Assembly: GCA_910579485.1 (NCBI GenBank)
Contig: CAJTVO010000034.1
Location: 1-26,792 of the forward strand
DNA length: 26,792 nucleotides
Source of the DNA: an uncultured Oscillospiraceae bacterium
Lineage (GTDB): Bacteria; Bacillota; Clostridia; Oscillospirales; Oscillospiraceae
Direction of reading: 5' to 3'
The position numbers and the translations under genes were made by a program. This document shows positions 1 to 7,661 of the stretch, one piece after another. Each line of letters opens with the position of its first letter. The first letter of the stretch is position 1. The notes beneath the pieces were generated by a model that saw only the letters and a list, made by a program, of their open reading frames with translations, was not told the origin of the DNA and ran no database searches.

Positions 1-862
1 GCTCGTGCTGCCACTGATAGTCGCTGCGGCCCAGCACCAGGGAGTTCTTCACCCAGATACACACCCCGGCCAGATGCAGCCCCGCATCGATAAACGCCCG
101 GCGAAAGTTCAGCCCCTCCGTGTCCGCATGAAAAACATAGGCCGCCCCTCCCGGCTCCAGGTGGGCGACCATGTTTGTCATAGACTGAAGAAGAAACTGA
201 TAGAAGTCATCCCCCTTGATGGAGTCGTTCTGGATGGTCAGCCCATCCGAGGACTTGAAGGACACCCCGTAGGGCGGATCGGTCAGGAGCAGGTTGGCCT
301 TCTTGCCGTCCATCAGCGTGGCCACGTCCTCGGCGGAGGTGGCATCGCCGCACATAAGGCGATGCCTGCCCACCGTCCAGACGTCGCCCCGTTTCACAAA
401 GGAGGCTTGTTCCAGGGCAGTGGTGAGGTCGAAGTCATCATCATGTGCAGTCGCTTTGGAAAGGTCGGCAAACATGGAGGCCAGCTCCTGATCATCAAAA
501 CCAGTGGGATACACCTCCGCCCCGCTGGCGGTGATGTCAGCCAAAAGGGACATCAGCTTTTCATCATCCCATTCGCCAGTGATTTTGTTGAGGGCGATGT
601 TCAGCCGCCTTTCGTCAACCTCGGACAGATCGACCACGCTGACCTCGCTCTCCTCCACCCCCAGATCCAAAAGGACGCGGAGCCGCTGGTGGCCGCCAAT
701 CACGTTTCCCGTGCTGCGGTTCCAGACGATGGGTTCCACGTTCCCGAAGGAGAGGATGGACGCCTTCAGCTTTTCGTAGGCCGGATCTCCCGGCTTGAGA
801 GCTTTCCGGGGGTTGTACTCCGCCGGGTTCAGCTCCGATAATTTCATCTTCACAATTTCCAT
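1..862 (-). CDS. ParB-like nuclease domain / DNA methyltransferase fusion (partial)
   Basis: The gene runs off the left edge; 287 codons are visible. The first ~90 residues resemble a ParB/sulfiredoxin-type domain (NPRKAL at 17-22, GGHQR at 56-60). The methyltransferase part follows, with HRLMCGDAT at 167-175 and the catalytic TDPPYG (DPPY class, N4-cytosine or N6-adenine amino methyltransferase) at 194-199. The SAM-binding FxGxG motif and any target-recognition part lie beyond the edge. This fusion is common in Firmicutes prophages near the packaging genes, where it methylates phage DNA, probably against host restriction. AAGGAGGT stands 7 bases before the ATG at 862 and fixes the start. It is the last visible gene of the leftward operon, behind a hairpin terminator, so it may have its own promoter or depend on read-through. 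Confidence 0.9.
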   Translation of the reverse strand, partial: MEIVKMKLSELNPAEYNPRKALKPGDPAYEKLKASILSFGNVEPIVWNRSTGNVIGGHQRLRVLLDLGVEESEVSVVDLSEVDERRLNIALNKITGEWDDEKLMSLLADITASGAEVYPTGFDDQELASMFADLSKATAHDDDFDLTTALEQASFVKRGDVWTVGRHRLMCGDATSAEDVATLMDGKKANLLLTDPPYGVSFKSSDGLTIQNDSIKGDDFYQFLLQSMTNMVAHLEPGGAAYVFHADTEGLNFRRAFIDAGLHLAGVCIWVKNSLVLGRSDYQWQHE

Positions 863-973
863 GTGAAGACCTCCTTTTGTCGTCTGTCACCGCTACATGG
901 CGCTGGCGGCCACCATGCCCGATGCGAGACCACGCGCAAAGGAGAGAAAAGCGCGGAGCCAAAAACCTCCCTT

Positions 974-1009
974 CAAAAAGGATGGCGGCCCTCCCGAAGG
1001 AAGGCCGCC
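974..1009 (-). terminator. Rho-independent terminator with UUCG loop
   Basis: Read leftward, an 11-bp stem GGCGGCCTTCC / GGAGGGCCGCC with one G-U pair closes a UUCG tetraloop and is followed by ATCCTTTTT. It lies between the sigma-like regulator and the methyltransferase and would end or attenuate the leftward early operon. Confidence 0.75.
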
Positions 1010-1066
1010 TGGCTGATTTAGGATTTTTGCAAGCCTACAATATCACAGTGCGGGGCGTTTCGTCAA

Positions 1067-1093
1067 GTTTCACACCGTTTCACGCCGTTTCAA
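1067..1093. repeat. Tandem GTTTCAC decamers
   Basis: GTTTCACACC, GTTTCACGCC and the start of a third copy (GTTTCAAC) stand head to tail directly after the stop of the sigma-like regulator and run into its last codons. They could be a protein-binding site. No function is shown. Confidence 0.35.
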
Positions 1094-1488
1094 CTTTTGG
1101 GGTTCAGGTACCGATGACAGATCAGCTTAACGCTGTTAGCTGTGTTCCGGCCACCGATGGCCTTGGCCACTTGAGGCCAAGTCATGCAGTGGACGAACCG
1201 CAGGCGGAAGACCATGCGGGTCTGATCATCCTCAATCGTGGCTATGTACCTCTCCAGTATTTTCTTTTCCTGGGCGCACTCTGACTCAAGGTGGGAAATC
1301 CGCTCCTTCAAGTCCTCGATTTCAATAAGCAGACTGCTTACCTGATCCGAAACTCCCGGTGCATGGGGCATCCCAGTGATCTCCTGCGCACCCAGCCCAG
1401 CCGTTGCATACAGCGATGAGAGCATCTGCCGGTTCCGCTCCAACCGTTCATGCAATTTGTAGTAGATTGAAAGTTCCCGCAGCGTCAT
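1090..1488 (-). CDS. Phage sigma-like / DUF1492-type transcription regulator
   Basis: A 132-residue protein. The N-terminal 85 residues are mostly helical and heptad-rich (for example residues 50-85). The C-terminal part (about 88-125: QTRMVFRLRFV, MTWPQVAKAIG, SVKLICHRYL) reads as a sigma-70 region-4-like helix-turn-helix. That layout matches the DUF1492 / ArpU / RinA-like small phage regulators, which often sit just before the terminase genes and turn on late transcription. Its place at the end of the early operon fits that role. GGAGGGG stands 8 bases before the ATG. The family assignment is from pattern and position only. Confidence 0.65.
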   Translation of the reverse strand: MTLRELSIYYKLHERLERNRQMLSSLYATAGLGAQEITGMPHAPGVSDQVSSLLIEIEDLKERISHLESECAQEKKILERYIATIEDDQTRMVFRLRFVHCMTWPQVAKAIGGRNTANSVKLICHRYLNPKS

Positions 1489-1519
1489 GCCATCAGCCCC
1501 TCCGTGTTGCGTAGTTCTT

Positions 1520-1545
1520 CAAAATCCCAGACGTTTGGGATTTTG
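1520..1545. repeat. Perfect 10-bp inverted repeat sharing a 20-mer with the DUF3102 gene
   Basis: CAAAATCCCA and TGGGATTTTG flank a 6-base loop between the VRR-NUC and sigma-like genes. The first 20 bases recur exactly, on the other strand, at 12792-12811 inside the DUF3102 gene. It has no T-run, so a protein-binding or recombination site is more likely than a terminator. Confidence 0.6.
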
Positions 1546-1547
1546 GC

Positions 1548-1862
1548 TCAGTTGATTCCCGCCGCCAAGATGATCTTCTCGACCTGTTCCGGGTAGGACA
1601 CGACGGCGGCGGTTCCCCCGGCAGCATTGATTTCCTTGATGGTCTGCTCTTGGATTTTGGAGAGCCGCCCAACCTCCGGTCGCTTGACCTCAAATCCGAA
1701 GAAGTGACCGTTGATGATGGCACAAATGTCCGGGATACCTTGGCGGCAGTAAGGCCCGGCCTGGGCTTTCCAGACGAATGCGCCGGGGTATTGCTCCTTC
1801 AGCCAGCGGATGATTTTAGCTTGGTACCAGCTTTCTTTGTGGGGGTTCGGCTCACCGCTCAC
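1548..1862 (-). CDS. VRR-NUC domain nuclease
   Basis: A 104-residue stand-alone VRR-NUC (PD-(D/E)XK superfamily) protein. Visible motifs: E10 with the N-terminal helix (WYQAKIIRWLKEQYPG), the GIPDI turn with the catalytic Asp at about 45, and FEVKRP with catalytic Glu and Lys at about 58-60, followed by a Gln-containing helix (KIQEQTIKEINAAGG). The family acts on branched DNA; phage copies accompany replication or recombination genes. It starts at a GTG whose bases overlap the stop of the HAD-like gene (GTGA), so the two are translationally coupled. The length is normal for single-domain phage VRR-NUC proteins. Confidence 0.88.
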   Translation of the reverse strand: MSGEPNPHKESWYQAKIIRWLKEQYPGAFVWKAQAGPYCRQGIPDICAIINGHFFGFEVKRPEVGRLSKIQEQTIKEINAAGGTAAVVSYPEQVEKIILAAGIN

Positions 1863-2338
1863 CTTTCCTCACCATCCATTTTTGCTCCACACCAAGGGCA
1901 ATAGTTGGAAACGACAGGTCGGATTTTTCCTCTGAGGTCGTGTTCATATCTGTCCACTTCTGCTAAAGCTCCACATCGGGAACACTGAGGCCAGTCGGAA
2001 ATATAAATCCATTTCCCCATAGTGCGGGACGCTGGCATCTGTACAGCCCGATCATCCCAATACTCCGAGGCACCGATCTTCCTGGGCCTGTTGTTGTATG
2101 CCTCAATCCAGTCCGGGAGGCTCTCGTTCACGGTGTCGAAGGTCAGTCCCCACCGTTGGCAGGCATCCAGGGCTTCCTGGAGGAGAGGCCCCTCCCGAAC
2201 AGTCCAGAGGATTAGGCCAGCCCCGGCCTGCTGCTCCTGTTTCGCTTTTTGGATGACCTGCCAGTTTGGCTCCCCAATTTCCGGGTACGCTTCGGTGCAG
2301 AGACATCCATCGAAGTCGATTGCGATGGCTTTTCTCAT
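1859..2338 (-). CDS. HAD-like hydrolase with C-terminal zinc ribbon
   Basis: A 159-residue protein. MRKAIAIDFDGCL carries the HAD motif I (DFDG at 8-11). ILWTVREG around 42-49 matches motif II (the expected Thr is in place), and the WDDRAV segment near 94-99 supplies the acidic motif IV. The C-terminal third holds CSRCG and YCPWCG pairs, a likely zinc ribbon. Substrate unknown; a nucleotidase-type role is only a guess. An in-frame GTG ten codons upstream is possible, but ATG 2338 overlaps the previous stop (ATGA) and has GGAGGG six bases upstream, so it is preferred. Confidence 0.75.
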   Translation of the reverse strand: MRKAIAIDFDGCLCTEAYPEIGEPNWQVIQKAKQEQQAGAGLILWTVREGPLLQEALDACQRWGLTFDTVNESLPDWIEAYNNRPRKIGASEYWDDRAVQMPASRTMGKWIYISDWPQCSRCGALAEVDRYEHDLRGKIRPVVSNYCPWCGAKMDGEER

Positions 2339-2526
2339 TGCATACCCTCCAGTTCCTTCTTTGCCCACATAGCCACTCCCTTTTTGACGTTGGCCTGGTA
2401 ATACTCAGTCCCGTTGAAATTTTTGCAGCCTCGGCACCCAACAAGGGTACATGAAATTTCGTCTTTCCACCGTTCCTCCGGCGTGGAATCGCTCTCTGCT
2501 CCGCATGGATATTTTAGCGAGGGCAT
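2335..2526 (-). CDS. Small Cys-containing phage protein, unknown function
   Basis: 63 residues, with Cys at 8, 26, 31 and 34 that could bind a metal (CTLVGCRGC), and a charged C-terminus. GAGGGGG stands 7 bases before the ATG; two bases separate it from the HD-domain gene and its stop overlaps the HAD-like start. The family is not recognised. Confidence 0.6.
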   Translation of the reverse strand: MPSLKYPCGAESDSTPEERWKDEISCTLVGCRGCKNFNGTEYYQANVKKGVAMWAKKELEGMQ

Positions 2527-2528
2527 GG

Positions 2529-3275
2529 TCAGGCCCCCTCACTCAGCGGCGGCGCCTCCTCGAAGACCGGCCCCCCGGTGGCCGGATTGTCCGCCCACTC
2601 TCCGGCGGAGGCCGAGGCGGGGACATCGGCGAACAGCTCCAGGTTTTCCTTCTCGCCCTCCATAAACCGGCTGGCCATCATGTCCGCCGTCTGCAGGGCA
2701 AGGACGGCGGGGTACATCTCGATGCTCTTGCCCACGGCATTGTCGTTCTCGTAGTTCCCGTTCATCCCCATGTGGTGCCAGATAGCGTACATCTCCTGGC
2801 TGGTGAGGGTAGTGTACTGCTTGATGATCATGGCACTCTTGGGGCCGTGGCCCAGGGGCATCATGTCGTTCACAGTGTAAAAGGGAACCTTCTCCCACTT
2901 GCCGGTGGCGTCGTTCTTCACGTTCCGGGTGCTGGTGCCGTAGAAGTGGGTTTTGCAGATGTCGTGGAGCAGCGCCATCATGATCACGCTTTCATCCGAG
3001 ATGGTGTCCACCACCTTCCCGGTGGCCATATACTCCCAATACCCGCCGCCTTCTTCAGCGTCCTCGCTCTACCAGGTGAGCAGCCCCCGCAACGCATCCA
3101 GGACGTTGAGGCTGTGCTGGAGGAGGCCGCCGGGGGCGGCGAGGTGATACTTGGTGCTGGCCGGGGCCTTGTAGAAGTCGCTCTTCTGGATGTACTCCAG
3201 CAGCTTGTCCATGCCGGGGCGCTGAACCTTGGCCAGTTCCGCCTCAAAGCGGGCGATGTTGTTCTCGATATTCAT
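2529..3275 (-). pseudogene. HD-domain phosphohydrolase with an in-frame amber stop
   Basis: Two open stretches in one frame form a single HD-domain protein. The N-terminal part (68 residues) ends GGLLQHSLNVLDALRGLLTW and contains the first metal His. TAG follows at 3069-3071, then 13 further sense codons in the same frame lead into ATG 3029 and the rest of the domain (LLHDICK with the HD pair, HGPKSAMIIKQY, IWHHMG, ALQTADMMASR). HD-domain hydrolases of this type (YhaM-like) act on phosphate esters of nucleotides or RNA. One C-to-T change (CAG to TAG) would explain the stop. The C-terminal part has no good ribosome site of its own. The ATG at 3275 has GGAGG seven bases upstream and overlaps the previous stop (ATGA). 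The gene is broken unless amber is suppressed. Confidence 0.75.
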
Positions 3276-3556
3276 TTCGTGTCCTCCTTCAAAAATTTCT
3301 GCCCGCAGAAGACGCACCGCTCCGTGCTGTACGGCATCTCACCGCAGGCCGGGCATTTCGGTTCGCCGTCCGGGATGAATGCATCGCCGGTCGCATTGAG
3401 CGTGGGGACCCACAGGAGTTTAACCGGCGGCATCTTTCCGTTCGGCTTATCATCGTCTTCCGGCTGGTGCTCACAGCCGCGGCACATCCTGCCCACACCA
3501 CACCGAAAGTCTTTGTCCCAATGGCATCTGATGACGCCGATACCATACTCATTCAC
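3272..3556 (-). CDS. Small zinc-ribbon phage protein
   Basis: About 94 residues from GTG 3556 (SD-like GAAGGTG six bases upstream); a longer version from GTG 3571 adds five residues and overlaps the upstream gene more. The N-terminus has CHWDKDFRCGVGRMCRGCEH. The C-terminus has CPACG and CVFCG, so two zinc sites are likely. The enzymatic role is unknown. It lies in a run of coupled small genes between the putative origin and the HD-domain gene. Confidence 0.6.
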   Translation of the reverse strand: MNEYGIGVIRCHWDKDFRCGVGRMCRGCEHQPEDDDKPNGKMPPVKLLWVPTLNATGDAFIPDGEPKCPACGEMPYSTERCVFCGQKFLKEDTK

Positions 3557-3905
3557 CTGGCTCACCTTCACGCAGGAGTTTCTCCCCCTGGGCCTTAAGC
3601 TCCGGGAAAATCTTCTCTTGCTCCTTCTTGATCTGCTCGTACTCCCGGAGGTACTTTTTGAAGGTGCTTTCCTTGAACCTCTTGGCGCGGGCCGCCTTGA
3701 TTTTCAGCTGCACGGCCTTCCGCCGCTCGATCAGGCTCCGCATCGTGCTGTTGGTGGTGAGGATGTGGTACTTGGCGCCGCAGGCCGGACAGGAAAAATA
3801 CTGCACCTCCAAGTCGCCATCTCGAAGTGATCCCAGGCGGGAGTCATCCACGGTGAACTGCTGACCGCACTTATTGCAGTCGATGGGTTTGTCAAACAAA
3901 ATCAT
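3549..3905 (-). CDS. Small phage protein: zinc ribbon plus basic coiled coil
   Basis: 118 residues from ATG 3905 (GAAGGAGG upstream; ATGA overlap with the previous gene). The N-terminal half contains CNKCG and CPACG, a rubredoxin-like zinc ribbon. The C-terminal half (MRSLIERRKAVQLK to the end) is a long Lys/Arg/Glu-rich helix. A nucleic-acid-binding role is plausible; the family is not recognised. Confidence 0.6.
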   Translation of the reverse strand: MILFDKPIDCNKCGQQFTVDDSRLGSLRDGDLEVQYFSCPACGAKYHILTTNSTMRSLIERRKAVQLKIKAARAKRFKESTFKKYLREYEQIKKEQEKIFPELKAQGEKLLREGEPGE

Positions 3906-4456
3906 GCTGTGTCCTCCTTCAACTGTGGCGGGTACCGATAATCGCGGCCGGTGTAGTCGCTGTTGATCCAGCACCCGCTCCCTGGGTAGCCCTCTGTCTT
4001 GGGCCACCAAAATTTCTTGAAAATTCTGTTGTAGATCCATCCGCTGTCCAGGCGCTTGCAGTGCCGCGCCCAGTAGCGGTTGAAAACCCGGAGGCGGGGC
4101 TCGTAGGTTCTGTTGACAAGGTCGTGGTACTCCTCCATGCTCAGCCGGTCAATCAGAGCGGCCCGAAACTGGTCAACCAGGCCGCCTGGTTTCTTTTCAC
4201 CCTCCCCGATGGTGGCAAGGCACTTGGCCAGCCACTCATTTCCGGCTGTGTCCTCCGGGTAGGTGGGAAAGTCCTCCTCAAGCTCGACACACTTCCGGTA
4301 GAACCAGACCGCCCCGTCCATGACCTCCGCCACCAGCGTGTTGTAGGATCTGGCGTACCGGGTAGTGAGCTGCTGGAGCGGAACCTTCTCCCGGTTGTTT
4401 TTGAGCTTTTGGAAGTCGGCATGGAACCGTGTCAACCGCTGGCCGTCATTCTCCAT
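3902..4456 (-). CDS. Phage protein of unknown function
   Basis: 184 residues from ATG 4456, with GAGGAGG 7 bases upstream. Open frame continues upstream to 4666 but there it crosses the repeat array and has no ribosome site. The protein is charged and aromatic-rich (WYRKC-like segments, KKFWWPKTEGYPGSGCW near 150-165). It has no recognisable catalytic motif. It is the first gene leftward of the iteron region, so it is probably expressed from there or by read-through from the primase gene. Confidence 0.6.
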   Translation of the reverse strand: MENDGQRLTRFHADFQKLKNNREKVPLQQLTTRYARSYNTLVAEVMDGAVWFYRKCVELEEDFPTYPEDTAGNEWLAKCLATIGEGEKKPGGLVDQFRAALIDRLSMEEYHDLVNRTYEPRLRVFNRYWARHCKRLDSGWIYNRIFKKFWWPKTEGYPGSGCWINSDYTGRDYRYPPQLKEDTA

Positions 4457-4883
4457 TTTGGTGCCTCCTCTCGGTTGCCCCCTGTGCGGCCACAGGGGCG
4501 CGTTGTTGGCCTTGTTTGCCTGGGTGGTGGGGTTTACCCTTCTCTCCCCGTTGCCGCCCCACCGTGCGGCGGGAAATGGCCCCCTTTCACCTAATTGCGC
4601 AGTGCAGGTGAAAGGCAAAAATCCTTGATGGCTCAAAGGCTCCCGCCGGTTCCTTTCACCTTTCACCTAAATTTCTAAACTGACACCGTTTTTTTAGAAT
4701 GAAGTCCGTATGTCTTGAAATTGCGATTTGCAATCGTTTTGCAATAAAACAGTGTAATTGGTGAAATTAGGTGTAATAGGTGAAAGGTAAAGCCGCTATC
4801 CTTTGCCGCTCTAAGGCTTAACCGCCTTTCACCTAACCTTTCACCTGGCCTTTCACCTAAAATCAGGGGAAAGGTTTTGTGGT
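4457..4883. other. Non-coding region: putative replication origin
   Basis: 427 bases without a gene between the primase-helicase and the next gene. The outer parts are dense in CCTTTCACCT repeats in both orientations. The middle (about 4670-4780) is AT-rich, with runs of T, A-tracts and a TTGCAA-rich segment (ATTGC GATTT GCAAT at 4720-4734), resembling an unwinding element. Iterons flanking an AT-rich core beside a primase gene is the standard look of a phage or plasmid origin. This is inference from layout. Confidence 0.6.
4583..4860. repeat. Iteron array CCTTTCACCT (eight exact copies)
   Basis: Exact CCTTTCACCT occurs at 4583, 4652, 4659, 4825, 4837 and 4849 on the plus strand, and inverted (AGGTGAAAGG) at 4606 and 4778. 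Degenerate copies lie at about 4758 and 4769. The last three stand exactly 12 bp apart; 4652 and 4659 overlap. Several copies extend to CCTTTCACCTAA. Candidate binding site of the replication initiator or of the primase-helicase. Confidence 0.8.
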
Positions 4884-7562
4884 TTAAAATGGCAGCTCCT
4901 CGTCCTCACCATCAATAGGGGTAAATTGCTGCTGCTCCCACTCTGGCTGAGCGGCAGCGGCCCTGGCCTCGGTCAGCTCCTCCGCATCGTCCACAGGATC
5001 ATCTGCCTTAGATAATTTCCCAATATAGAACTCCACAAAGCGACTACTTCGGTTCCCAAACCACTTCATAACGGTGTAGGTCTTTCGTCCGCCGCGTTCC
5101 GTGTAGGAAGAAATCAATTCTTTTTCAGCAAGATATTTCATGGTCTTCCTGGGCGAGTATCCGGCTTTCGTCAGGGCTTGGTTCAGCATGGAGGGGAAAA
5201 TGTAGGCAGTGTTCCCGGTCTCGCTGGCAAAGCCCAGGCAGGTACCCACAGTGTTGGAGCCGAAGTATGCTTTGTTCGACAGAACCCAGTCCACAATGAA
5301 CTGCACCGCGTTCTCGTTGACGTCTGTGGCATTGCTCTCCACCTGACTGATCAGGATGTCGGAGGCCATCTGCTTTGCGGAGGCCCAGGACACCGCCCAC
5401 TCCCCGCCGAAAAACCATGTGTCGATGAGAGCGTCCGCCAAGGCGACGGCTGCGATGCCAGCGATGTGGGAGCCGTTCTTGCCCTCGCTGACGGTGCGGA
5501 CATAGTTCTGCATTTCCTCGTACATCTCCACAATCTTGCGCTCATCCATCTGGAGGATCTTCTCGATAAAGGCCGGGCCTGCCCAGCCGCAGTCTGTGGC
5601 CGACTGTTGGTGCATCAGGGCCGCATCCGCCTCGTTATCAAAGGGGCCACCGTATATTTCCAATACACGGGTGCTGACGCCGGTCTGGGTGGTTTCCGTG
5701 CTGAGTGGTTCCTCGCCGGTGGCCAGGGCCACGGTGCGCCATTGGTGGATGGTCTGGAGGCCACCGCCCTTGTTGCCCCGAATCTTCCCGGTGCCGCTGG
5801 CAATCATGTACACGATCTTCTCCAAGGCCCCCTGGTTGTTCCCGGCCAGTTGGCGCTCATCGATGCCCAAAGGCAGGTCGCAGTAGAAGGCCGCCGTCCG
5901 CTCCAGGCCGACCTGGGTAGCGTTGAAGCTGACCATGAGCCGCTCCGGGTCCCCCCAGGCGGAGAGAGCTGCTTTGAGGGCGGCGGTCTTTCCGCCTTTG
6001 GAGCCACCCCAGTTGTACACGAAGAATATCCGCTGTTTCACGATCCGTAGCAGGGGCGCGGCGAACCCGGCCGCCAGGATAAAGCGGAACTTCATCCTGG
6101 CCCGGTGGGGGGCTATGTGCTCCACCCACCGCTCCATGGTACCGTTCTTACAATAGGCCGCCGCCATGCCACGTTGGGATGGGTCTATGTCCAGGGTCAG
6201 GCCATCGTCGTGGCCAGGCAGGAACCGCTTTCCCGGCTGCCAACCGAAGGTTGATGTGGCGTCGTTCTTGGGAATCAGGTCGATGTTCTCAGCCTCCAGC
6301 GCCCCCAGGAAGCTGACCACCCGCTTGGCGTTCTCGCTCGTGACGGTACAGCCCAGGTCGGCCAGTGTGGTGATGGATCGGCTGGAGAAGATGGTGGAGC
6401 GGGGGTAGATGGCGGTCTGCCACTGGCCGTCCCGCTTGAAGGCCACTTCAATTTTCTCATCACCGGTTTCCAGGCTCTTGAGACGTTGGGTGAGGATGAT
6501 GGGCGTTCGGCAGACTCCCACCGGGGTATAGGTCTTTTGGTCGATGGCGCTGATGCCCTTCTCCGAGTAAATCCAGCCCTCCGGCTGGCGCAGGTTGATG
6601 GGCGCCCCTTCAATGGCCTCCGGGGTGAGCTGCGCCTCCAGGTCGATCCGCTCTGCCCCCTTAAGGGCTTCCCTGATCAGCTGGGCCGCCTCTTCCTTGC
6701 CATGCTTGATAAAGAGGTCGCTGGGGTCTTTGGTGCCGAGGCGGTCGCATGACCACAGGTAGATCTCCCCGGTGAACCCGCCTTCCTTCAGACCGCAGAA
6801 CAGCTTACTGGTGAAGGTCTCACCGCCGCCGTCCGGCTCTTTGTGTATGTAGAGCTTCAGTCCTTGGATGACCGCCGCCTGGTAGGATTTGAACATGGAG
6901 GCGCCGGCCACACCGATGGCGGGGAGGCCCATGTACCAAAGGCTCTGGGTATCACTCTCACCCTCCACCAAAATGGCCCAGCCTACCTTGCGGATATCCG
7001 GGAGCCGCCACTCACCGTAGAGGCATATCTTCCCGGCGCTGCCGCGCTGCCAGCGGAACTCGTTTTTGCCGTACCGCTTGCGCACGGCGGCCTGCTGGCC
7101 ATCCTCGGTGAAGTAGGGCATCTGGAGGCAGGTCAGCCCCGCCCGCTCCTTTTTCGTTGATACCCGACAGGTTTCCGTCAGGAAGTCCACCGGGAGCCGC
7201 TTATCAAAGCTGTACTGCTCCACGCTGTAAGGGGCAAGGTTGGGGCCGCCGCTGCCCGTCTGTTTCGGTTTGGGCTTGTCCTGGGCCACACCGTATTTCT
7301 CCAGAATCTCCTTGTATGCCTGCTTGGTGTCGCACCCGTGGTACTTCGCCCAGAAGGTTATGAAATTGCTGCCCTCATCCTCCGAAAAACAGTACCACTG
7401 GCCGGTTTTCAAATCCACGGAAAAGCTGTTCTGCTTATCCCGGTGGAAAGGACACAGGCCCACCAGGTTGTCCCCGGTTATCTGGTATTTCTCAATGACG
7501 GCGGTGTACTCCGCCCGGTAGTCCACTATCCGGTCGAGGTCTACATTTTCTCTTGCCGCCAT
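4884..7562 (-). CDS. Phage primase-helicase (CHC2-like zinc finger, TOPRIM, DUF927-like ATPase)
   Basis: 892 residues. The N-terminus has a DnaG-type zinc finger (C37-P-F-H40, WYC58F), but the usual fourth ligand is missing (SEDEG in its place). A TOPRIM domain follows, with ILVEGESD at 197-204 and an acidic patch EPD at 242-244. The C-terminal half is a DUF927-type helicase: Walker A GGSKGGKT at 519-526 and Walker B-like LGIDE at 566-570. Together these make a self-contained primase that primes and unwinds phage DNA. The last nine residues, DGEDEELPF, resemble the acidic tip of bacterial SSB. The ribosome site before the ATG is weak (GGGCGGTGATG); a hairpin lies about 60-90 bases upstream. 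The gene ends beside the iteron array. Confidence 0.9.
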   Translation of the reverse strand: MAARENVDLDRIVDYRAEYTAVIEKYQITGDNLVGLCPFHRDKQNSFSVDLKTGQWYCFSEDEGSNFITFWAKYHGCDTKQAYKEILEKYGVAQDKPKPKQTGSGGPNLAPYSVEQYSFDKRLPVDFLTETCRVSTKKERAGLTCLQMPYFTEDGQQAAVRKRYGKNEFRWQRGSAGKICLYGEWRLPDIRKVGWAILVEGESDTQSLWYMGLPAIGVAGASMFKSYQAAVIQGLKLYIHKEPDGGGETFTSKLFCGLKEGGFTGEIYLWSCDRLGTKDPSDLFIKHGKEEAAQLIREALKGAERIDLEAQLTPEAIEGAPINLRQPEGWIYSEKGISAIDQKTYTPVGVCRTPIILTQRLKSLETGDEKIEVAFKRDGQWQTAIYPRSTIFSSRSITTLADLGCTVTSENAKRVVSFLGALEAENIDLIPKNDATSTFGWQPGKRFLPGHDDGLTLDIDPSQRGMAAAYCKNGTMERWVEHIAPHRARMKFRFILAAGFAAPLLRIVKQRIFFVYNWGGSKGGKTAALKAALSAWGDPERLMVSFNATQVGLERTAAFYCDLPLGIDERQLAGNNQGALEKIVYMIASGTGKIRGNKGGGLQTIHQWRTVALATGEEPLSTETTQTGVSTRVLEIYGGPFDNEADAALMHQQSATDCGWAGPAFIEKILQMDERKIVEMYEEMQNYVRTVSEGKNGSHIAGIAAVALADALIDTWFFGGEWAVSWASAKQMASDILISQVESNATDVNENAVQFIVDWVLSNKAYFGSNTVGTCLGFASETGNTAYIFPSMLNQALTKAGYSPRKTMKYLAEKELISSYTERGGRKTYTVMKWFGNRSSRFVEFYIGKLSKADDPVDDAEELTEARAAAAQPEWEQQQFTPIDGEDEELPF

Positions 7563-7622
7563 GCATCATCACCGCCCGTCTATTGTAAAATGTTCATCCT
7601 GGCACTCCCATTGTGTATTGTG

Positions 7623-7652
7623 GGCTGGCACCGCCGGTCGGCGGCACCAGCC
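7623..7652 (-). other. Hairpin in the leader of the primase gene
   Basis: Two 13-base arms (GGCTGGTGCCGCC / GGCGGTGCCAGCC read leftward, two G-U pairs) around a 4-base loop, in the 99-base gap between the zinc-binding protein and the primase-helicase. No U-run follows, so it is more likely a processing, stabilising or attenuation structure than a terminator. Confidence 0.5.
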
Positions 7653-7661
7653 CTATGTGGT

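Noticed and set aside
3069..3071. TAG reassigned to an amino acid (code 15 phage)
   Set aside because: Only one internal TAG was seen in about 17 kb of early genes, and TAG ends the DUF4145 and Cro-like genes. A recoded phage would show many.
2451..3830. A 459-codon plus-strand frame opposite the HD and zinc-ribbon genes
   Set aside because: The minus-strand genes here form a coupled chain with good ribosome sites; the plus frame has neither domain nor ribosome site.
4583..4860. CRISPR array
   Set aside because: The repeats are 10 bp, in both orientations and partly overlapping, without uniform spacers or cas genes.
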